Assembly: GCF_000427825.1 (NCBI RefSeq)
Contig: NZ_ATYT01000009.1
Location: 62,001 to 126,000, forward strand
Length of the DNA: 64,000 nucleotides
Direction: 5' to 3'
Source of the DNA: Thermocrispum municipale DSM 44069
GTDB lineage: Bacteria > Actinomycetota > Actinomycetes > Mycobacteriales > Pseudonocardiaceae
Each line of letters begins with the position of its first letter. The stretch's first letter is position 1. Below are positions 41,641 to 50,588 of this stretch, one piece after another. The position numbers and the translations under genes are program-made. Under the pieces are notes generated by a model. The model ran no database searches, was not told the DNA's origin, and saw nothing but the letters and a program-made list of their open reading frames with translations.

Positions 41641-44600
41641 CTAGCCGGTCGGCTTGGCCAGCAGTTCCACCTCGGCGACCTTGCCGTCGACGACGAACTC
41701 CAGCCGGTAGTGGCTGTACTCGCCGGGCTTGGCGACCTTGAACGGCCGGGTCTGCCTGCGCCAGGTGAACTTCTCGTTCGAGCGCTCGTCGATGACCGTC
41801 CAGTTCTCTCCGTCGCGCGAGCCCCGCAGCACCCACTTGCCCGGGTCCTGCCCGGTGCCCTTGGCCGAGGTGATCGTGTAGTACTCCACCACCTCGCCCG
41901 CTTCGGCCTGGTACGTGACCTCCTTGGCCGCACCCTCCGTGGTGGAGTCGTCGTCGGTCAGCGCGGACTCGTTCGGCAGGACGTCGGCCAGCGGCCGCGG
42001 CACCTCGTCCCCGGTGGTCAGCGACGGCGGCGCAGCGTCCGGGCCGGTCCCCCACTTGGACGGCTTCGGCCCCATGTCGAACTCCAGCACGCCACCCTTG
42101 GCCAGCAGCGAGTGCGGCAAGTACGTCTTGTCGTAGCGCTTGCCGTTGACCTTCAAACCCTGCACGTAGACGTTCTCCGGGCTGTTGTCCGGCGCCTTGA
42201 TCACCAGCTTCTTGCCGTTCTCCAGGTGCACCGTGGCCTTGGTGAACAGCGGCGAGCCGATGGCGTAGTTCGGGCTGCCCATCTGCAGCGGGTAGAAGCC
42301 CAGCGCGCTGAACAGCCACCACGCCGAGTGCTCGCCGTTGTCCTCGTCGCCCGGGTAGCCCTGGCCGATCTCGCTGCCCAGATACAACCGGGAGGTGATC
42401 TCGCGGACCAGCTTCTGCGTCTTCGCTGGCCGGCCGGTGTAGTTGTACATGTACGGGATGTGGTGCGACGGCTGGTTCGAGTGGCCGTACTGCCCCATCC
42501 GCACATCGCGGGCTTCCACCATCTCGTGGATGATTCCGCCGTAGGAGCCGGGGAACTTGGCCGTCTCCGGCGTGCTGAAGAACTCGTCCAGCTTCGCGGC
42601 CAGCTTGTCCCGCCCGCCGTACAGGTTGGCCAGGCCCTGGCCGTCGTGCGGCACGGTGAAGGCCATGTTCCAGCCGTTGGTCTCGGTGTAGTCGTAGCCC
42701 CACTCGCGCGGGTCGTACTCGTCCGGCGACAGCCGCCAATTGCCCTTGGCGTCCTTGCCCTGGAAGAAGCCGATCCGCTCGTCGAACATGTGCACGTAGT
42801 TCAGCGCGCGGTTGCGGAAGTACTCGGCCTGCTCGGCGTAGGACTTCTTGTCCGCGCGGTCGGTGGCCTTGTCGGCCAGCAGCTGCGCCATGGTGGCCAG
42901 GCCGAAGTCGTTCAGGTAGCCCTCGAGCGCCCACGACATGCCCTCGTGCGTGGACGTGGGCGTGTAGCCGAGGAAGATCGACTTGTCGATGCCCTTGCGG
43001 CCGACATTGTCGTTCGGCGGGGTCACCGTCGCGTTGCGTAGCGCGGCCTCGTAGGCGCTGGTGACGTCGAAGTTCTGCACGCCCTTGGCATAGGCGTCGG
43101 CGAATGCGACGTCGGAACTGGTGCCGGTCATCAGGTTGGCGTAGCCGGGCGACGACCAGCGGGCGATCCAGCCGCCGTCGCGGTACTGCTGCACGAACCC
43201 GTCGATCATCTCGCCCGCTTGCTTGGGCGTCAGCAGCGCATATGCAGGCCAGGTCGTGCGGTAGGTGTCCCAGAACCCGTTGTTGACGTAGACCTTGCCG
43301 TCGACGATCTTCGAGCCGGTCTTGGTCGGCGTGTCCTCACCCACCTTGGGCACGAACGGGCTGGCGTAGGCGTACTTCGGCTTGCTCTTCGTACCAACGT
43401 TCTCGAACCCGGAGTTCGGGTACAAGAACAGCCGGTACAGGTTCGAGTAGAGCGTGATGAGCTGATCCTCGGTCGCGCCCTCGACCTCGATCACCTTGAG
43501 CTTCTGTTCCCAGGCCCGCTTGGCCCGGTCGCGGACCTTCTCCAACGTGTCGGACGGCGAGATCTCCTGCTCGAGGTTCTTGCGCGCCTGCTCGACGCTG
43601 ATCAGCGACGTGGCGATGCGCATGGTGACCGTGCGAGCCTTGCCGAACTTGAAGTATCCGGTGACGTTCTTGCCGCCACCGCCGTCGAGCATGCCGCTGT
43701 CGGTCACCGGCTTGTCGAACGTGGCGTAGACGAACAGCCTGCCCGCGCCCTCCGACAGGTCGCTCTTGACGTCGGAGTAGCCGGTCACCGTGCGGTTCTT
43801 CGCGTCCAGTTGCAGACCGCCGTTGTCGTCGACGTTGTCGAAGATCAGGTTCGCCTCACCGGGGAAGCGGAACCGGAACAGCGCCGCGTGGTCGGTCGGC
43901 GCGATCTCGGTCTTGATGTCGTTGTCGAACTCCACGCCGTAGTAGTGCGCCTTGGCCACCTCGTTGTCGTGGCTGAACGCGAGCGCGCGCTTGTCCCGGT
44001 CGGCGTCCGGCTTGCCCTTGGCCGGCGAGGGCATCACCTGGAACGTCTGCCGGTCACCCATCCACGGGCTCGGCTCGTGGCTGGCCGTGAACGCCTGGAT
44101 CTCCGGCTTGTTCTGCGCGTTGTTGTCCGTGTGGTAGTTGTACAGCCACCGGGTCGAGCTCGCGTCGGTCATCGGCGACCAGAAGTTGAAGCCGTGCGGC
44201 ACCGCGGTGGCCGGGAAGTTGTTGCCCCGGGAGAAGCTGCCGGTCGAGTGCGTGCCCCTGGTGGTGATCACGTAGTCGGCCACGCTGTCGTAGTGCTTCT
44301 TCGGCTCTTTCGCGGTGATCTTGATGTCGTCGATCCAGCCGCGGAAGCCACCGTCGGAGGCGGACGGGTTGTCGTAGCCGACGAGGATCCGGTCGACGCG
44401 CTTGCCCGCGGCGACCTTGCCGATGTCGGCCACGATGTTGTTCCACTGGTCGGCGTAGAGCGTCTTGGCCTTGCCCTGCTGCTGCGGGTTGACCACCACA
44501 CCGCGGCGATCGGTGCCCGAAAGGTCCGACAGATAGGTGCCGTCGGTGAAGGCAAGGTCGACTGCGACGAATGTGCTGGGGTAGCTCAGGTCGTCCAGCA

Positions 44601-45486
44601 GCTCGGGGAAGACGAGGTATGACAACGTTGTCTTCGGCGTGACCACGACGTCGACGTCGAAGATCTTGTTGTACGAGTAGGCGCGGCCGGAGCCGGTGTG
44701 CGAGCCGATGTAGCGCAGCGCGTGCTTGCCGGTGTAGCCGACCTTGGTCTTGGCCGCCGGAGCGCTCGTCGGGCCGTTGCCGACCGTGGTGCCCATGTTC
44801 GGCTTGGTCGGCTTGGCGTCCTTGCCTGCGAACTGCACCTCGGCCAGCTGCACGATGTCGCCGCCGCCGTTGCGCGTGATGTCCAGCCGGTAGTAGCGAT
44901 AGGCGGCGCCCGGACTGACGGAGTATTCCTTGGTCTGGCCGCGGTCGGTGAAGCTCTCGCCCTCCCGAGTGTCGATGGTGGTCCAGTCCTTGCCGTCGGT
45001 GGAGCCGAGCAGCTTCCAGTCCCGCGGGTCCCGCTCGGGGTGGTCGTTACCCGAGGTCAGCGCGTACTTGGTGATCTCCGCCTGCCGGTCGAAGCGGAAC
45101 TGTGCCCACCCGGTGGCGGCGAACACCAGCCACTTGCTCGCCGGGTCGAAGTCGACCAGGTTGTCCGCGACCTCGCCGCCGTCGGAGTTCTCGCCGCTGG
45201 CGGCGACCTCGACGATCCGGTCGGAGATGTCGCCGTCGATCCTGGTCGGGTCGGCGGAGTCGACCCCGCCGGTCTTCGGCTCACCGGCCACGGTCTCCGG
45301 GGTGTCGGTCCACGTCGGACGCGGATCGTCCGGCTCGAACGAGGAGAAGAACTCGGTCTTGCCGTGCGGGACCGCCGTCGCGGCCGGTGCGACCGGGGTG
45401 ATCACCGCCGTCACCACCAACGCGCCGGTGGCGATGGCCCCCAGCCGAGTCGAAGTCGAACGCCACCAACCACGCGGACGCACCAT
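41641..45486 (-). CDS. Secreted GH92 alpha-mannosidase with F5/8C-type domains
   Basis: This 1281-residue exported enzyme has a signal peptide (about 1-38), a galactose-binding-like F5/8 type C domain (about 80-225), a second jelly-roll-like segment (about 235-395), the GH92 catalytic core (about 400-1130) and a C-terminal F5/8C-like domain (about 1180-1281). GH92 motifs include HEGMSWALEGYLNDFG and GYPGDEDNGEHSAWWLFSALGFYPL. GH92 enzymes are calcium-dependent exo-alpha-mannosidases acting mostly on 1,2-linked mannose of glycoproteins or fungal mannan. GGAGG precedes the ATG at 45486. A perfect LacI-type palindrome sits at the promoter and another inside the gene at 44621. Confidence 0.94.
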   Translation of the reverse strand: MVRPRGWWRSTSTRLGAIATGALVVTAVITPVAPAATAVPHGKTEFFSSFEPDDPRPTWTDTPETVAGEPKTGGVDSADPTRIDGDISDRIVEVAASGENSDGGEVADNLVDFDPASKWLVFAATGWAQFRFDRQAEITKYALTSGNDHPERDPRDWKLLGSTDGKDWTTIDTREGESFTDRGQTKEYSVSPGAAYRYYRLDITRNGGGDIVQLAEVQFAGKDAKPTKPNMGTTVGNGPTSAPAAKTKVGYTGKHALRYIGSHTGSGRAYSYNKIFDVDVVVTPKTTLSYLVFPELLDDLSYPSTFVAVDLAFTDGTYLSDLSGTDRRGVVVNPQQQGKAKTLYADQWNNIVADIGKVAAGKRVDRILVGYDNPSASDGGFRGWIDDIKITAKEPKKHYDSVADYVITTRGTHSTGSFSRGNNFPATAVPHGFNFWSPMTDASSTRWLYNYHTDNNAQNKPEIQAFTASHEPSPWMGDRQTFQVMPSPAKGKPDADRDKRALAFSHDNEVAKAHYYGVEFDNDIKTEIAPTDHAALFRFRFPGEANLIFDNVDDNGGLQLDAKNRTVTGYSDVKSDLSEGAGRLFVYATFDKPVTDSGMLDGGGGKNVTGYFKFGKARTVTMRIATSLISVEQARKNLEQEISPSDTLEKVRDRAKRAWEQKLKVIEVEGATEDQLITLYSNLYRLFLYPNSGFENVGTKSKPKYAYASPFVPKVGEDTPTKTGSKIVDGKVYVNNGFWDTYRTTWPAYALLTPKQAGEMIDGFVQQYRDGGWIARWSSPGYANLMTGTSSDVAFADAYAKGVQNFDVTSAYEAALRNATVTPPNDNVGRKGIDKSIFLGYTPTSTHEGMSWALEGYLNDFGLATMAQLLADKATDRADKKSYAEQAEYFRNRALNYVHMFDERIGFFQGKDAKGNWRLSPDEYDPREWGYDYTETNGWNMAFTVPHDGQGLANLYGGRDKLAAKLDEFFSTPETAKFPGSYGGIIHEMVEARDVRMGQYGHSNQPSHHIPYMYNYTGRPAKTQKLVREITSRLYLGSEIGQGYPGDEDNGEHSAWWLFSALGFYPLQMGSPNYAIGSPLFTKATVHLENGKKLVIKAPDNSPENVYVQGLKVNGKRYDKTYLPHSLLAKGGVLEFDMGPKPSKWGTGPDAAPPSLTTGDEVPRPLADVLPNESALTDDDSTTEGAAKEVTYQAEAGEVVEYYTITSAKGTGQDPGKWVLRGSRDGENWTVIDERSNEKFTWRRQTRPFKVAKPGEYSHYRLEFVVDGKVAEVELLAKPTG
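44619..44633. promoter_or_regulatory. Second LacI-type operator, inside the GH92 gene
   Basis: The stretch TATGACAACGTTGTC is present here exactly as at the GH92 promoter (45531-45545), with a perfect 12-bp palindrome GACAACGTTGTC at 44621-44632. It lies about 900 bp downstream in the coding sequence and encodes part of LSYLVF. It could act as an auxiliary operator for looping or as a transcription roadblock. Confidence 0.5.
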
Positions 45487-45532
45487 CGCGTTGCCCTCCC
45501 CGCCGAGTGCCGCCGTTGCTTGACGATCAGTA

Positions 45533-45546
45533 TGACAACGTTGTCA
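45533..45546. promoter_or_regulatory. LacI-type operator at the GH92 promoter
   Basis: TGACAACGTTGTCA is a perfect 14-bp palindrome with the central CG and the layout of LacI/GalR-family operators. On the minus strand it overlaps TTGACA (45547-45542), a good -35 element, 47 bp upstream of the GH92 start. No LacI-family gene is in the window, so the regulator must be elsewhere. Confidence 0.7.
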
Positions 45547-45709
45547 ATCCCCTTCGGACAAATCGCCAAACCTTCACCGACCGAGCAGCCATTGTGTCAA
45601 CAACACACGACGAGCGGCGGGTACCGCACCCTGCGGCAGCACCCCTAGCTTGCCGGGCGTCAGCCATTTCACCCCTGCTGAGAAATCGGCTTACGCGAAG
45701 CGAGGGAAC

Positions 45710-46456
45710 ATGCAACTCCGACGGCGATCAGCCCTGTTCACCGCCGCCGCGGCGGCCGCGGCACTGACGACCGTGGTCACCGCGCTGGCGGCCGTGGGCC
45801 CGAGCGCGCACGCGCAGCCCACCGACGACCCGTCCACCCGCATCATCGACGGCCGCTACGCCGAGAGCGGACCGTGGGCGGCCCGCCTGTTCACCGGCGG
45901 CCGGGAGAACTGCACGGCGACCATCATCAAGCCGACGTGGATCCTGACCGCGCAGCACTGCGTCACCAACGGCGACCTGACCTTCCGGATCGGCGACGTC
46001 GACCAGACCCAGGGCCAGGAAGCGGCCCAGGTGCCGGGCGGTATCCACGAACACCCGACGGCCGACCTGGCGCTGGTGGAGATCGACCGGCCGATCGACA
46101 CCGAGTACGCGGTGCTGGGCGGCGACGGCGCGGTCAACCCCGGCGACACCGTTCAGGTCTACGGCTGGGGCGCCACGTGCACCGACCGGCCCGAGATCGA
46201 GTGCCAGTCGCAGCTGCTCAAGGTGGCCGACGTGAACGTGTCGCAGGTCGGCAATGGCTGCACCGACTATCGCGGCGGCGAGGCGGTCTGCGCTCGCCGT
46301 GGTGACGGCATCACGGCAGGCGGCGACTCCGGCGGCCCGATGATGGCAGGCAACGTGCAGGTCGGCGTGGCCTCCACCAGCGACCGGCAGACCGTCACGG
46401 CATACACGCACGTCGCTCCGTACCTCGACTGGGTCAACGAGGTCACGGGCGGCTGA
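45710..46456 (+). CDS. Secreted chymotrypsin-family (S1) serine protease
   Basis: This 248-residue protein has a Sec signal (about 1-35, ending PSAHAQP), a short propeptide and a mature start near RIIDG (44-48). The catalytic triad is His83 (TAQHC), Asp119 (TADLALVEID) and Ser207 (GGDSGGP). The specificity position before the serine is hydrophobic (ITAGGDS), so trypsin-like cleavage after Lys/Arg is unlikely. Cysteines near 68/84, 157/165 and 184/194 can form disulphides. GAGGGAAC precedes the ATG. Extracellular protein degradation is the expected role. A strong hairpin follows the stop. Confidence 0.93.
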   Translation: MQLRRRSALFTAAAAAAALTTVVTALAAVGPSAHAQPTDDPSTRIIDGRYAESGPWAARLFTGGRENCTATIIKPTWILTAQHCVTNGDLTFRIGDVDQTQGQEAAQVPGGIHEHPTADLALVEIDRPIDTEYAVLGGDGAVNPGDTVQVYGWGATCTDRPEIECQSQLLKVADVNVSQVGNGCTDYRGGEAVCARRGDGITAGGDSGGPMMAGNVQVGVASTSDRQTVTAYTHVAPYLDWVNEVTGG

Positions 46457-46477
46457 CCCGGTGCGCGATCCGCACCC

Positions 46478-46520
46478 GCAGGCCCCGCACGGTCACGTCT
46501 CCTCGCCGTGCGGGGCCTGC
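46478..46520. terminator. Perfect 15-bp hairpin terminator
   Basis: GCAGGCCCCGCACGG (46478-46492) and CCGTGCGGGGCCTGC (46506-46520) pair perfectly around a 13-base loop, 21 bp after the protease stop. No T tract follows, which is the usual actinobacterial form. Confidence 0.85.
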
Positions 46521-46681
46521 TACGCCCGGGTTGTGCCCGCCGCGTCGGCAGGTTTCCGCGCGTCCGGCCCTCGCCTGTGCACCCCGAGTTGTCCAGGAAT
46601 TCGCCGCGAATCTGGCGTTCGGCCACCGGTTCGGTATAGGCATTCCAGCGTGCATCGACATCTCTGCGAAGGAGAAGCATC

Positions 46682-47644
46682 ATGCGCGCTCGTAGGTTCG
46701 CAGCTCTGCTCGCCGTTCCGGTGGCGCTGACCACCTTGGCCGGCAGTGGGTCGGCCGCTCCTGCCGGCAGAGGTCTCGACGATCCTCTGGTCGAGGCGAT
46801 CACGCAGCTGGACCGCAGTACGGCGTGGCAGCTCGTCGACCGGATCCCGCTGGACTTCGAGACCTATCACCCGCAGGGTTTCGCGGCGGTCGGCGACCGG
46901 TTGTTCCTGTCCAGCGTCGAGGTCATCGAACCTCCGGTGCAGTACCCCGAGCCGGACGAGAACGGCTACGACCGCTCGCCGGGCAAGGGCGTCGGGCACG
47001 TCTTCGTGCTCACCCGCGACGGCAAGCTGATCCGCGACATCAGGGTGGGTGAAGGGCCCGACGGCACGATCTACCACCCCGGCGGCATCGACTACGACGG
47101 CCGTGACCTGTGGGTGCCGGTTGCCGAATACCGGCCGAACAGCGACGCGATCGTGTACCGGATCGACCCGAACACGTTCGAGGTCACCGAGGAGTTCGGC
47201 TACCGAGACCACGTCGGCGGCGTCGTCGTCGACCGGAAGAGCCGCACCGTGCACGGCGTGACCTGGGGATCGCGGCGCCTGGTCCAGTGGGACCGGAAGG
47301 GGCATCTGCGCAAGGTTGCCACCAACGACAGCCACTTCATCGACTACCAGGACTGCGCGTACGTCGACAACGGCAAGCAGCTGTGCACCGGGATCACCGA
47401 ATACCCGACCGCGGACGGGGGCAAGTTCGAGCTGGGCGGCTTGGCGCTGCTCGACCTGCGTACCAACGAGATCGTGCACGAGGTACCGGTGCCGGGCTTC
47501 TCCACCGCCGGTCACACCATCACCCGTAACCCGGTGCACCTCGAACGGGACGGCGACACGCTGCGGCTGATCGCCGCCCCGGACGACGGAGAGGAGCCCG
47601 CGGGCACCGAGCTGCTCGTCTACGAGGCGGATCTGTCGCAGTAA
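46682..47644 (+). CDS. Secreted beta-propeller-like protein, DUF6454 type
   Basis: This 320-residue protein has a signal peptide (about 1-26, ending GSGSAAPA) and a mature part with propeller-like repeats: YHPQGFAAVGDRLFLSSVEV, YHPGGIDYDGRDLWVPVAEY, DHVGGVVVDRKSRTVHGVTWG and HFIDYQDCAYVDNGKQLCTG. The HPQGF and HPGGIDYDG pattern matches my recollection of DUF6454. GAAGGAGAAGCATC precedes the ATG. It is a predicted extracellular or wall-associated protein; enzyme activity is unknown. It follows the S1 protease in the same direction but behind a strong terminator. Confidence 0.85.
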   Translation: MRARRFAALLAVPVALTTLAGSGSAAPAGRGLDDPLVEAITQLDRSTAWQLVDRIPLDFETYHPQGFAAVGDRLFLSSVEVIEPPVQYPEPDENGYDRSPGKGVGHVFVLTRDGKLIRDIRVGEGPDGTIYHPGGIDYDGRDLWVPVAEYRPNSDAIVYRIDPNTFEVTEEFGYRDHVGGVVVDRKSRTVHGVTWGSRRLVQWDRKGHLRKVATNDSHFIDYQDCAYVDNGKQLCTGITEYPTADGGKFELGGLALLDLRTNEIVHEVPVPGFSTAGHTITRNPVHLERDGDTLRLIAAPDDGEEPAGTELLVYEADLSQ

Positions 47645-47682
47645 GCGCGATACGAGGCTCGGTCACTCCAGGCCTCCACCCG

Positions 47683-47713
47683 TGCCCCGCGCGCCTCAAC
47701 CCCGCGTGGGGCA
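47683..47713 (+). terminator. Hairpin after the DUF6454-like gene
   Basis: TGCCCCGCG (47683-47691) pairs with CGCGTGGGGCA (47703-47713) with one bulged T, 38 bp beyond the stop. No T tract follows. Confidence 0.5.
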
Positions 47714-47714
47714 T

Positions 47715-47741
47715 GGTGTCGGCCCGTGCGGGTACGGGTAA
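47715..47741 (+). promoter_or_regulatory. Candidate SigF/SigB-type promoter, leaderless configuration
   Basis: GGTGT (47715-47719), 16 bases, GGGTAA (47736-47741) has the same layout as the element before DUF4383. The -10 ends only 9 bp before the ATG at 47751, so a transcript starting at normal distance would begin at or next to the start codon. Confidence 0.45.
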
Positions 47742-47750
47742 CCGGGTCCC

Positions 47751-48011
47751 ATGTCTGCACTGCAATCGGTCAAATCCTTCTTCCAGAAACTCACCCGCCC
47801 CTCCGGTGAGCCGCAGCCGAAACCCGAGGGCGACGCCCCGGGCGACTCCGCCGTGGCCAACACCCGGGAGACCGGTGGCGCGCCCGGCCGTCCCGGATCC
47901 GAGCAGAACACCACCGGGCCGGGCGAGAACGACACCTTCGTCGGCCGCGTCGGCGGGCAGGACGAGGGTTTCGCCGGCGAGACCGGGGCCGAACGGCGTA
48001 GTCGCGATTAG
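47751..48011 (+). CDS. Small disordered hypothetical protein
   Basis: This 86-residue hydrophilic protein is rich in Gly, Pro, Glu and Asp (PSGEPQPKPEGDAPGDSAV, GGAPGRPGSEQNTTGPGEND) with a short amphipathic N-terminal helix SALQSVKSFFQKL. It looks intrinsically disordered, like many small stress proteins. There is no Shine-Dalgarno before the ATG; a SigF-like promoter directly upstream suggests leaderless translation. I recognise no family. The stop codon forms part of the inverted repeat at 48009. Confidence 0.7.
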   Translation: MSALQSVKSFFQKLTRPSGEPQPKPEGDAPGDSAVANTRETGGAPGRPGSEQNTTGPGENDTFVGRVGGQDEGFAGETGAERRSRD

Positions 48012-48030
48012 ACCGTCCGCGAGCGGTCTA
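48009..48030. terminator. Inverted repeat over the stop of the small gene
   Basis: TAGACCG (48009-48015, including the stop) pairs with CGGTCTA (48024-48030) around 8 bases. It can serve as a short terminator or as an operator for the GAF-ANTAR gene downstream. Confidence 0.4.
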
Positions 48031-48245
48031 CCAGGAGTTTTCTCACTCGCATCCGCGTAGTCGCACACTTATACTCGGTGGCCTCGAAAGGCGGTCGACC
48101 GTCGAGCCCACGGCGGAAGACCAGTGCTCGTCGGCTTGGGATGCACCAAGGCGGGTGCGGTCGTGCTGCGATACGTGCGCGATGCCTCGCGGTGTCTCCG
48201 ACTGCCGAGCACACCGACGGTGCAGGCAGCGCGGGGGTGCGGCGC

Positions 48246-48953
48246 GTGAACGACCGGAACGGCCACTTCCATTTGGCTCAGCGGATGAGCCGGCTCGCGG
48301 TCGACTTGCAACAGATCGACGACGAGTCGGCGACGCTCGGCGCGATCGTGTCGGCCGCCGTGGACATGGTTCCCGGCGCCGCGTGGGCCGGGATCGCCCT
48401 GGTCGACGGCAAGCAGGTCACTCCGGCCGCCGCCAGCCACGAACTGGTCACCGAGCTGGACGAGCTGCAGGCCACGCTCGGCGAGGGGCCGGCGGTCACC
48501 GCTATTCACGACCATGCCGTCGTGCGGATCAACGACCTCGGCAAGCCGGATCAGCCGTGGCCGCACTTCGCGGAGAAGGCGCTGCAGCTCGGGGTGCACA
48601 GCATGCTGTCCATCCGGCTGTACGCCCGTAACCGCAACTTCGGCGCACTGACGCTCTACGGCGAGGTGTCCGACGAGTTCGACGAGGGTGCGGAGATCCT
48701 GGCGGACCTGCTCAGCGACCACGCCGCCGTGGCGCTGGCAGGCGTCTCCCGCGAGGAGCATCTGAGCTCGGCGTTGGTCAACCGGGACGTACTCGGGCAG
48801 GCCAAGGGAATCCTGATGGAGCGCAACCGGATCACCTCACAGCAGGCGTTCAACCTGCTGGTGCGCGCCTCGCAGGAGCTGAACATCAAGGTTGCCACGG
48901 TGGCCAGGATGCTGGTGGATCAGGCCGAGGACGGGGTGCAGAAGCCGCGCTGA
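48246..48953 (+). CDS. GAF-ANTAR transcription antiterminator regulator
   Basis: This 235-residue protein has a GAF domain (about 15-160; AWAGIALVDGKQVTPAAASHELV and SMLSIRLYARNRNFGALTLYG) and a C-terminal ANTAR RNA-binding domain (about 172-225; NRDVLGQAKGILMERNRITSQQAFNLLVRASQELNIKVATVARMLV). ANTAR proteins bind paired hairpins in nascent RNA to prevent termination. The GTG at 48246 starts the conserved part; the frame stays open back to 48078, but that stretch is arginine-rich and not protein-like. No dual-hexaloop target was identified nearby. The GAF ligand is unknown. Confidence 0.9.
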   Translation: MNDRNGHFHLAQRMSRLAVDLQQIDDESATLGAIVSAAVDMVPGAAWAGIALVDGKQVTPAAASHELVTELDELQATLGEGPAVTAIHDHAVVRINDLGKPDQPWPHFAEKALQLGVHSMLSIRLYARNRNFGALTLYGEVSDEFDEGAEILADLLSDHAAVALAGVSREEHLSSALVNRDVLGQAKGILMERNRITSQQAFNLLVRASQELNIKVATVARMLVDQAEDGVQKPR

Positions 48954-49181
48954 GTCGACGGTGTCGGGGCTGCCGGCGGCTGACCGAGCCGCTCACCGCC
49001 GCCACCGGCCCCCGCCGCTCGCCGGTCGAACGCCGCAGCGCCACACACGAGGAACTGTCAGGTCGGCCGGGCGACCGCCGACCAAGCACCCGGTTCCGAC
49101 CGCACGCCGAGCGCCCTTGCGCCACCAGCAACCGGCCCGCCCCAGCACTCGGTTCCGCCCAGCCACCGAGCACCGTCGCGC

Positions 49182-49763
49182 CTATTGCCCGACCCGCCCG
49201 TCGATGCACTCGCGCAGCAGGTCGACGTGCCCGAGGTGCCGCGAGTACTCCTCGATCATGCCGACCAGGACCTCCCGCAGAGAGATCGCGCCACCGCCGC
49301 TGCCGTGCTTGTTGTCCGGGTCGTCGGCGACGATGTCCAGGCTCGGCGCCGTGGCCACGAACTCGGTGGCGAAGTCCACTTCGGACCGCCAGATGGTCCA
49401 CGCCTGCTCCACCAGCGTCGGATCGGCCACCGCGCCGTCGAAGTCGCCGTCCGGGTCGTCCAGGGACCCGAACCAGCGCGCCGCCTGCTGGCCGGCCATC
49501 AGCCTGCGGAACGTCGCCCGCTCGACGTCGGCCAAGTGCCGGACCAGCCCGAGCAGCGACATCGTCGACGGCGGCACGGCCCGCGGAGCCATCTGCTCCG
49601 CGGTCAGCCCGTCGCATTTCAGCTCGAGCGTCAACCGGCACTTACGCAGCGTCTCGGTGAGGGTGGTGCGTTCGTCCCCCAGCCGCGGCCCGTGCTCACG
49701 TGGATCGTCGTCTGATGGCCGGCCGTCCTCGGTGAACATGTCGGCGCGTCGGCGTGTGCCCAT
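49182..49763 (-). CDS. DinB family protein (DUF664-like)
   Basis: This 193-residue protein has the DinB four-helix pattern, with LVRHLADVERATFRRLM holding the first metal-ligand His and EEYSRHLGHVDLLRECIDG holding the two C-terminal His residues, typical of the DUF664 branch in actinobacteria. DinB-fold proteins include mycothiol- or bacillithiol-dependent transferases; the actual activity is unknown. Starts at 49763 and 49739 are both possible, neither with a clear ribosome site. It is the last gene of the minus-strand run that begins with lhr and nei2, 48 bp beyond nei2. Confidence 0.88.
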   Translation of the reverse strand: MGTRRRADMFTEDGRPSDDDPREHGPRLGDERTTLTETLRKCRLTLELKCDGLTAEQMAPRAVPPSTMSLLGLVRHLADVERATFRRLMAGQQAARWFGSLDDPDGDFDGAVADPTLVEQAWTIWRSEVDFATEFVATAPSLDIVADDPDNKHGSGGGAISLREVLVGMIEEYSRHLGHVDLLRECIDGRVGQ

Positions 49764-49810
49764 TTCGTCATTGTTGACCGGAAGATGTGATCAGCCAACG
49801 CTTTTCGCCG

Positions 49811-50588
49811 CTAGTCGGCGGGTTGGCACCGGGGGCACCAGTACGTGACGCGCGGCTCCGGCGCGCCGAACCAGGTCTGGCGAATGGTCGTACCGCACCG
49901 TCGGCACGGCCGCCCCTCTCGGCCGTAGACCCACAGCGACCTGCGCCAGTCGCCGGTGGTCACGCGCTTTCCCGGACGGCGGTTCGCGCGCAACAACGTC
50001 CGCGATCGCTCGGCCATCGCACGCAGACGCTCGAACTCCAGCGTCCCGATGGACTGCATGGGGTTCAACCGCTCCAGGAACGCCACTTCGTTCTTGTAGA
50101 CGTTGCCGACGCCCGCCATGACCCGCTGATCCAGCAGGAAGTCCGCAACGCTGATGTCCGGGCCTGCCTTCCGCGCGCGACGCTCGAAGTCGGTCCAGTC
50201 GAACTCGTCGGCGATCAGATCCGGGCCCAGCGGCTCGAGCACGCGAGCGTCGAGTGCTGGGGTGCGATCCGCCTCGACGTCCTTGGTCCCGGAAACGGTG
50301 ACGATGCCCTGCTCGGTCACCAGCACCAACCGCGCCGGTCCGGGCCGTACCGGGCCGGACGAGCGAACGCGCAGTGTGCCGTTCATCGCCAGGTGAACGT
50401 GCACGCTGTAGCCGGAATCGAGATCGACGAACAGATGCTTGCCGTACGTGCGCACCTCGCCGACCGTGCTGCCCACGATCCGCGACGAGTAGCGGCGGAT
50501 GGACGGCGCCGAGCCCTCGACCGCGACGATTTCCTCATCGAGCAGGATCGGACGCGCCGCGTACGCGGCATGCACGTACGAGTCACCC

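Noticed and set aside
41569-43041. Plus-strand open frames opposite the GH92 gene
   Set aside because: They mirror the codon bias of the mannosidase and show no family motif or ribosome site.
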